Source of the DNA: Streptomyces sp. NBC_00258
Lineage (GTDB): Bacteria > Actinomycetota > Actinomycetes > Streptomycetales > Streptomycetaceae
Reading direction: 5' to 3'
NCBI RefSeq assembly: GCF_036182465.1
Contig: NZ_CP108081.1
Span: 2,666,001-2,730,000, forward strand
DNA: 64,000 nucleotides
In this document: positions 59,461 through 64,000 of the stretch, in pieces
Layout of the letters: each line of letters opens with the position of its first letter
Position numbering within the stretch: position 1 is the first letter of the stretch
Translations under genes and position numbers: made by a program
Notes under the pieces: model-generated
Told to the model about the DNA's origin: nothing
The model's database searches: none
The model's input: only the letters and a program-made list of their open reading frames with translations

Positions 59461-60012
59461 ATGGAGGCCACAAGTCACGACGAGTTCCGGGAGTTCGTAG
59501 CGATGCGCTCCACCGCGCTGCTGCAGCTCGCGGTGCTGCTCACCGGCGGGGACCGGCACGCCGCGGAGGATCTGCTGCAGATTGCGCTGATGAAGGCCTA
59601 CGGGCGCTGGGCTCACATCGAGCAGCCCGAGGCGTACATCCGGCAGGTCATGTACCGCCAGCAGGTCAACCGCTGGCGGCTGCGCAGGCACCGCGCCGAG
59701 ACGACGGTGCCCGTGCTGCCCGAGTCCGGCAGCGACGCCGGTACCGAGTCGGACTCCGAGCTGCGGATCGCGCTGTGGGCGGCGCTCGGAAAACTGACGA
59801 AACGGCAGCGGGCCGTGGTCGTACTGCGCTACTTCGAGGACCTGCCGGAGGCCGAGGTCGCGGCACTGCTGAGATGCCCGGTCGGCACGGTGCGCAGTAC
59901 GGCGTACCGGTCGCTCGCCAAGCTCCGGACGCTCGTACCGGAGCTCGGGCCCGAAGGGCCGCCGGAACAGGTGCAGTCGCTCAGTTACACGCCGAAGGAG
60001 GTCCAGGGATGA
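59461..60012 (+). CDS. SigE-family ECF sigma factor
   Basis: 183 aa from ATG 59461 (GGGAGG 4-5 nt upstream; the start at 59419 lacks one). Region 2: FREFVAMRSTALLQLAVLLT, GDRHAAEDLLQIALMKAYGR. Region 4: LTKRQRAVVVLRYFEDLPEA then EVAALLRCPVGTVRSTAYRS. This is the SigE-like actinomycete ECF group that is usually paired with a membrane protein. The downstream propeller gene overlaps by 4 bp (ATGA) and probably acts as its anti-sigma or signalling partner. Confidence 0.95.
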   Translation: MEATSHDEFREFVAMRSTALLQLAVLLTGGDRHAAEDLLQIALMKAYGRWAHIEQPEAYIRQVMYRQQVNRWRLRRHRAETTVPVLPESGSDAGTESDSELRIALWAALGKLTKRQRAVVVLRYFEDLPEAEVAALLRCPVGTVRSTAYRSLAKLRTLVPELGPEGPPEQVQSLSYTPKEVQG

Positions 60013-61364
60013 CGACGGAGCAGGTGGAGAAGAAGGTCCGGGAGACACTGCGCTCGGTCGCCCTGGACCGGGTGCGGGCGCCTGGGGACCTGGCCGAGAA
60101 GGTGGTGCGGCGGCGCAGTCGGCGTCGCTTCTCGCAGGCCGCGGGGGCGGCGGTGGCCGTTGCCGCGATCAGCGTGGGGGCGGTGTTGGGCTTCGGGGGC
60201 GGCGGTGCTGCCGAGCATGACCGGCCGGTACGCCCGGCGGTGTCACCGGAGGGCTGGAAGCCGTGGCAGAGCGACATCCAGGGTGCCGGCGAGCGGGGCT
60301 GCCTGGTGGAGGGCTCCGCGCTGTACTGCAGCGGGTCCAAGTACGACGCCGCGAAGTTCGACGCCAACACCGGCGAGCGGCTGTGGACTGTCAAGGTCAA
60401 TCGCGAAGGCGACGGGATCGACCACCCCTTCGCCGTGCGCGACGGCGTGGTGTACGCCTACCGCAATCACACCGCGGACAAGGAGCCGAACGGGGACTAC
60501 ATCGGCGGTACCGATCTGATGGCGGTGGACGCCGACAACGGCGAGGTGCTGTGGACGGCCGAGATGCCGCAGGACGACCGCACCGACCAGGCCGCCATGC
60601 TCATCGACGGCGCGGTACTGGCCAACACCCCTTCGCTCCGCACGATGTCGGCCCTCGATCCGCTGACCGGTGAGGAGAAGTGGCGACACACGTGGGACAA
60701 GGGCATCATGTGTCAACGGGCAGTGCTGAGCGGGGTGCCCTATCTCCTGTGCGGTCAGGACACCGAGGAGCCGGGCGACACCGACGTCTTCCGTCTCGAT
60801 CCCGCCACCGGAAGCGCCGAGAAGGTCATGACCATGCCCGGCAGGCAGCAGCTCGTCGGGACCTCGGGCGACCGGATGGTCCTGATCGCAGCGAAGAACG
60901 TGGGCGACAAGGACCTGCGGCTGACCACCGTCAGCGGCTCCGGGAAGCAGACCTCGCACTCCTACCGGATCGAGGGAGAGCCGGCCAACTCGGACATCGT
61001 CGGTGATCTTCTGATCTCGGTGTCCTGGCAGGGCAAGGTCTCGGCCTACTCGCTGACCTCGGGAAAGACCCTGTGGACCGGCCCAGTGGGCGTCAGGATG
61101 CCCGACAAGGAGACGTCGACGGGCCTCGCGGCCCCCGTGGTGTCGGCGAGCCAAGGGGTCGTGTACTTCGTCGGCCCGACCGGAGACCTGTCCGGCCTCG
61201 ACTTGCGCACGGGTGAGCAGGTCTGGCGCGGCCACGCCGACACCGGCAAGCAGAAGCCGGGGCCCTCCTTCGGGAACCCGCCCCAACTCCTGCTCTACGA
61301 GGATGCGCTGATCGCCCGGAACGGCAGCGGGATCGTCTCCCTCCTGCCTCAGATCAGGGACTGA
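60009..61364 (+). CDS. Membrane-anchored PQQ-type beta-propeller, sigma-factor partner
   Basis: 451 aa. A short cytoplasmic N-terminus (KKVRETLRSVALDRVRAPGD, about 1-38) is followed by one membrane helix (AAGAAVAVAAISVGAVLGF, about 45-63) and an extracellular propeller of PQQ-like blades: FDANTGERLWTVKV, VDADNGEVLWTAEM, LDPLTGEEKWRHTW, YSLTSGKTLWTGPV, LDLRTGEQVWRGHA. Two Cys pairs (GCLVEGSALYC and MCQ/LLCG) may form disulfides. Coupled to the ECF gene by ATGA overlap. The N-terminus could hold the sigma factor until the propeller senses a signal, but this is inference. Confidence 0.88.
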   Translation: MTTEQVEKKVRETLRSVALDRVRAPGDLAEKVVRRRSRRRFSQAAGAAVAVAAISVGAVLGFGGGGAAEHDRPVRPAVSPEGWKPWQSDIQGAGERGCLVEGSALYCSGSKYDAAKFDANTGERLWTVKVNREGDGIDHPFAVRDGVVYAYRNHTADKEPNGDYIGGTDLMAVDADNGEVLWTAEMPQDDRTDQAAMLIDGAVLANTPSLRTMSALDPLTGEEKWRHTWDKGIMCQRAVLSGVPYLLCGQDTEEPGDTDVFRLDPATGSAEKVMTMPGRQQLVGTSGDRMVLIAAKNVGDKDLRLTTVSGSGKQTSHSYRIEGEPANSDIVGDLLISVSWQGKVSAYSLTSGKTLWTGPVGVRMPDKETSTGLAAPVVSASQGVVYFVGPTGDLSGLDLRTGEQVWRGHADTGKQKPGPSFGNPPQLLLYEDALIARNGSGIVSLLPQIRD

Positions 61365-61377
61365 CCCCAAGGCCCCT

Positions 61378-61406
61378 CGGCCGGGGCGGCAACGCTGCCC
61401 CGGCCG
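61378..61406 (+). terminator. Hairpin terminator after the propeller gene
   Basis: CGGCCGGGGC (61378-61387) pairs perfectly with GCCCCGGCCG (61397-61406) around a 9-nt loop, 13 bp after the stop codon. Confidence 0.85.
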
Positions 61407-61566
61407 ACGGCACCCACGCAGCCACACTGCGACCACCCGCCCTCCAGGAACGCGGGAACCCGCCCTCTCACAAGCGGGAGAACGACCTCCGACCTGCAGA
61501 AAAAGCTGGTCGGGACGACAGACTCTGAACCGGCGCCTCCATGCCCCCCAGCGCCGAGCAGTCTCG

Positions 61567-62223
61567 TCAAGGCCGGACGGCTCTTCCACCGGAGGTCGGC
61601 GAGCCCCGACGGCCCACTCTGGTGGTTGCCCCGGTGCGCGGCCTCGGGGTCAGTGCCGCGCGCAGCGCCGGGGTGAGGATGCGGCGGGTCTCGGAGGGGG
61701 TGAGGGCGGCGAGGGTCGGGAGGGGGTTGAGGTAGCGGGTGTAGATGAGGCCGCCGAGGATCGTCACCACGGCCGTGGCGCGGGCGGTTGCGTCCCGGCC
61801 GCCGAGAAATTCAACAAGCCGGGCCAGCAGCTCGCGTTCCAGGTATTCACGAATCACCTCAGCGGCCTCCTCACCCTGGGTGGTGAGCTGTACGAAGTCC
61901 GCGTCCTCCCACAGGTTCGTCACCGCGTCGATCAGACGGTCGGGGAGAGTGGCCGGGTCGCCGCCGAGGACGTCGTCCACCGCCAGCGCATTGGCGCACT
62001 GGAACTGCATCACGTCCGCGAACAGGCTCTTCTTCGAGCCGAAGTGGTACGCGATCAGCGCCGGGTCGACGCCTGCGGCCCCGGCCACCGCGCGCAGAGT
62101 GGTGCCCCGGTAGCCGCGCTCCAGGAAGAGCGCCCGGGCCGCCGAGACGATCGACTCGCGGGTCGGTGGGTTGCCGCGGGGGCGGCCTCGGAGGCGGGCG
62201 GTGACAGGGGCGGAGTTATTCAT
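61567..62223 (-). CDS. TetR-family transcriptional regulator
   Basis: 218 aa. The N-terminal helix-turn-helix is plain: RESIVSAARALFLERGYRGT, TLRAVAGAAGVDPALIAYHF, GSKKSLFADVM. It is followed by a helical ligand domain (PDRLIDAVTNLWEDADFVQL) and a basic, disordered C-terminus. It is divergent from the Rossmann/PPOX/dehalogenase genes 76 bp away and probably represses them. I see no clean palindrome in the gap. Confidence 0.93.
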   Translation of the reverse strand: MNNSAPVTARLRGRPRGNPPTRESIVSAARALFLERGYRGTTLRAVAGAAGVDPALIAYHFGSKKSLFADVMQFQCANALAVDDVLGGDPATLPDRLIDAVTNLWEDADFVQLTTQGEEAAEVIREYLERELLARLVEFLGGRDATARATAVVTILGGLIYTRYLNPLPTLAALTPSETRRILTPALRAALTPRPRTGATTRVGRRGSPTSGGRAVRP

Positions 62224-62299
62224 CAGCGTTGAGCCTCCTTTTCGTGATCGGCACAGTCAAGGGCGTTCCTGCAACCACACGAAGGGATGACCCGACGCC

Positions 62300-62992
62300 A
62301 TGCGTATCGCAGTCTTCGGTGCCAATGGACCGACCGGCCGCCACCTCACCGACCAGGCCCTCGCTGCCGGCCACGAGGTCGTCGCCGTGACTCGCCGACC
62401 CGGCTCCCTCTCCACGCGGCCCGGTCTCACCGTGGCCGACGCCGACGCCACCGACCCGGCGGCTGTCGACGCCGCGATCAGGAGGACGGACGCCGTCCTC
62501 TCCGTATTGGGCGCGCGCTTCAGCAAGGAGACCATCAGCACGTACTCGGCGAGCGCCACGGCCATCACCGGGGCCATGGCTCGCCACGGCATCAAGCGGT
62601 TGCTCGCCGTGAGCTCCAGTGTCGCTGACCCGCACTGGCGTCCCACGGGCGCGCACTTCTTCAATCATGTGCTCGACCCGCTGGTGAACCGACGCCTCGG
62701 CCGTACCCTCCACGAGGACATGCGCCGCATGGAGGCCGTGATCCGTCAGACGAACCTCGACTGGACCTTCGTCCGGCCCTCAGGCCTCTTCGAGCACCCC
62801 GTCGTCACGGACTATCACACCGACGAGGCCAGTGCCGACGGTGTCTTCACCGCCCGTGCCGACCTCGCCTCGAGCATGCTGCGCGAGTTGGAGGAGCGGC
62901 GGTACGTCCGTACGGCCATGGGTGTCGTCACCACGGCCGTGAAGCCGAACATCGCCAAGCTGATCTGGAACGAGGGCGTGAAGAAGAAGTGA
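62300..62992 (+). CDS. NAD(P)-binding atypical SDR (NmrA-like reductase)
   Basis: 230 aa. Rossmann start IAVFGANGPTGRHLTDQAL (GxxGxxG), basic residues after the second strand (VTRRPGS) suggesting NADP(H), LTVADADATDPAAVDAAIRR, LAVSSSVADP and LDWTFVRPSGLFEHP. Like flavin-reductase or ureidoglycolate-type NmrA proteins it lacks a classical YxxxK. First gene of a unit divergent from TetR; its stop overlaps the next start (GTGA). Confidence 0.9.
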   Translation: MRIAVFGANGPTGRHLTDQALAAGHEVVAVTRRPGSLSTRPGLTVADADATDPAAVDAAIRRTDAVLSVLGARFSKETISTYSASATAITGAMARHGIKRLLAVSSSVADPHWRPTGAHFFNHVLDPLVNRRLGRTLHEDMRRMEAVIRQTNLDWTFVRPSGLFEHPVVTDYHTDEASADGVFTARADLASSMLRELEERRYVRTAMGVVTTAVKPNIAKLIWNEGVKKK

Positions 62993-63393
62993 GCCGGGCG
63001 ACCGTCGAACTCCCGCCCACCACAAGGGTGTTCCTCACTCGCCCCCACACCGCCACCCTCACCACGCTCCGCCCTGACGGCACCCCGCATGTCACCCCTG
63101 TCCGCTTCACCTTCGACCCGGTCACCGGCCTGGCCCGGGTGACCACCCGGGCGGGAGCGCGCAAGGCCCGGAACGTCGCGGTGGGCGGCCCGACGGCCTG
63201 TGTCGCGCTCTGCCAGGCGGACGGCTTCCGCTGGGTCACCCTCGAAGGCCGGGCCACCGTCACCGACGACCCCGCGAGCCTGGCCGAGGCGATCCGCCGC
63301 TACACCGTCCGCTACCGCGCGGCCCCGCCCGCCCCGCCGGACCTGGTCGTCGTCGAGATCGCCCTCGACCGAGTCCTGAGCCTCAACCTCTGA
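62989..63393 (+). CDS. PPOX-class (F420/flavin) oxidoreductase
   Basis: 134 aa of the pyridoxamine-phosphate-oxidase-like split barrel: HTATLTTLRPDGTPHVTPVR, GLARVTTRAGARKARNVA, VALCQADGFRWVTLEGRATV and the terminal VVVEIALDRVLSL. Streptomycete members mostly use F420 or FMN to reduce small molecules. GTG start overlaps the preceding stop. Part of the TetR-associated group. Confidence 0.92.
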   Translation: MSRATVELPPTTRVFLTRPHTATLTTLRPDGTPHVTPVRFTFDPVTGLARVTTRAGARKARNVAVGGPTACVALCQADGFRWVTLEGRATVTDDPASLAEAIRRYTVRYRAAPPAPPDLVVVEIALDRVLSLNL

Positions 63394-63425
63394 ATCCCCC
63401 TCGAAGAAAGCGTAGGAACTCCGCC

Positions 63426-64000
63426 GTGCCCATCCTCCCCGTCCTCGACTCCACTCTCCACTACCGCGAGTCCGGCGACCCCGACGGTCTGCCGTTCGTC
63501 TTCCTCCACGGCAACCCCACCTCCTCCCACCTGTGGCGGAACGTCCTGCCGGGTGTGGCCGCGCCCGGCCGCCGCCTGCTCGCCCCCGATCTCATCGGCA
63601 TGGGCGACTCCGGAAAACCCGAGCTCGCCTACTCCTTCGACGACCACGCCCGCTACCTCGACGCCTGGTTCGACGCCCTGGGCCTTGCCGAGGCCGTCCT
63701 CGTCGGCCACGACTGGGGCGGCGCGCTCGCCTTCGACCGCGCCGCCCGTCTCCCGGGCCGCGTCCGCGGCCTCGCCTTCACCGAGACGATCGTCAAGCCG
63801 CTGGTTGGCGACGAACTCCCTTCGGCCGGACGGGAGTTGTTCATCCTCCTGCGCACCCCCGGGGTGGGCGAGGAGATGATCCTGGAGAAGTCCATGTTCA
63901 TCGAAGGGCTCCCGGACACGCTCGCCACTCCGCTCGACCCTGCCGACCTGGAGGTCTACCGCCGTCCCTTCCCGACACCGCACAGCCGCCGCCCGGTACT
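63426..64000 (+). CDS. Haloalkane dehalogenase-like alpha/beta hydrolase (cut by window end)
   Basis: At least 191 residues from GTG 63426 (AGGA about 10 nt upstream), still open at the end of the window. Strong resemblance to the LinB/DhaA dehalogenase group: FVFLHGNPTSSHLWRNVLPG (halide-binding Asn and oxyanion site), LLAPDLIGMGDSGKP, FDDHARYLDAWFDALGL and the nucleophile Asp with halide Trp in VLVGHDWGGALAFDRAARLP. These enzymes hydrolyse carbon-halogen bonds, although some relatives act on other substrates. Third gene of the TetR-associated group, 32 bp after the PPOX gene. The catalytic His and the acid lie beyond the window. Confidence 0.88.
   Translation, partial: MPILPVLDSTLHYRESGDPDGLPFVFLHGNPTSSHLWRNVLPGVAAPGRRLLAPDLIGMGDSGKPELAYSFDDHARYLDAWFDALGLAEAVLVGHDWGGALAFDRAARLPGRVRGLAFTETIVKPLVGDELPSAGRELFILLRTPGVGEEMILEKSMFIEGLPDTLATPLDPADLEVYRRPFPTPHSRRPV

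Noticed and set aside
59237..59473. 78-codon minus-strand frame overlapping the P450 start by GTGA
   Set aside because: The overlap looks like translational coupling, but the sequence has no recognisable motif and covers the promoter and ribosome site of the sigma gene.
1..64000. tRNA, rRNA, CRISPR, insertion sequence or phage attachment site
   Set aside because: None was seen: no CCA-bearing cloverleaf, no regular spaced repeats, no transposase or integrase gene, and no composition break suggesting an island edge.

Overview
The window looks like the chromosome of a Streptomyces or a close relative. It is very GC-rich throughout, genes are packed into GTGA/ATGA-overlapping operons, start codons are often GTG, and several proteins are of types common in that genus (SigE-type ECF sigma factor with a beta-propeller membrane partner, a zinc-ribbon protein resembling the SCO2400 family, MbtH, DmdR/IdeR-type iron boxes). 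I found no tRNA, rRNA, CRISPR array, insertion sequence or prophage.

Region 1 (about 0.7-36.3 kb) is a complete hydroxamate siderophore locus built around one 19-kb gene for a five-module NRPS: half-C/A/N-methyltransferase/T, C/A/T, C/A/N-methyltransferase/T, C/A/T, C/A/T/E. By hand alignment A2 carries the serine code and A3 the N5-hydroxyornithine code. The NRPS is followed by mbtH, an amidohydrolase and a small unknown gene. Divergent or nearby are two FecCD permeases and an ATPase (uptake), an ornithine N5-monooxygenase, a formyltransferase, an acetylglutamate-kinase homologue (ornithine supply), a two-subunit ABC exporter with complementary degenerate ATP sites, and a binding lipoprotein. 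A penicillin-acylase homologue and an isochorismatase homologue flank a perfect iron-box palindrome. Five iron boxes sit in front of these units, so the locus should be repressed by iron. The overall design resembles scabichelin/turgichelin/tsukubachelin-type tris-hydroxamate pathways, but the absence of a thioesterase, the terminal E domain, a C domain without its catalytic His, and the acylase and isochorismatase make it worth individual study.

Region 2 (36.4-45.3 kb) holds a degenerate NUDIX-like protein and a tightly overlapping three-gene operon: caspase-like peptidase, unknown two-part protein, and ComEC-like metallo-beta-lactamase-fold hydrolase. Divergent from it is a DUF2235-type alpha/beta hydrolase. 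This is my best candidate for an undescribed (possibly conflict/defence) system. Pyruvate carboxylase follows.

Region 3 (45.5-64.0 kb) is ordinary accessory chromosome: short-chain dehydrogenases, a GntR regulator with a tandem palindromic operator, a glyoxalase-fold protein, an ABC exporter, a zinc-ribbon membrane protein, a GH43 glycosidase, an M24 peptidase, a molybdate locus (frameshifted HTH-TOBE regulator, modA, modB, modC, di-Mop protein), a cytochrome P450, an ECF sigma/propeller pair, and a TetR/NmrA-like/PPOX/haloalkane-dehalogenase group cut off by the window end.
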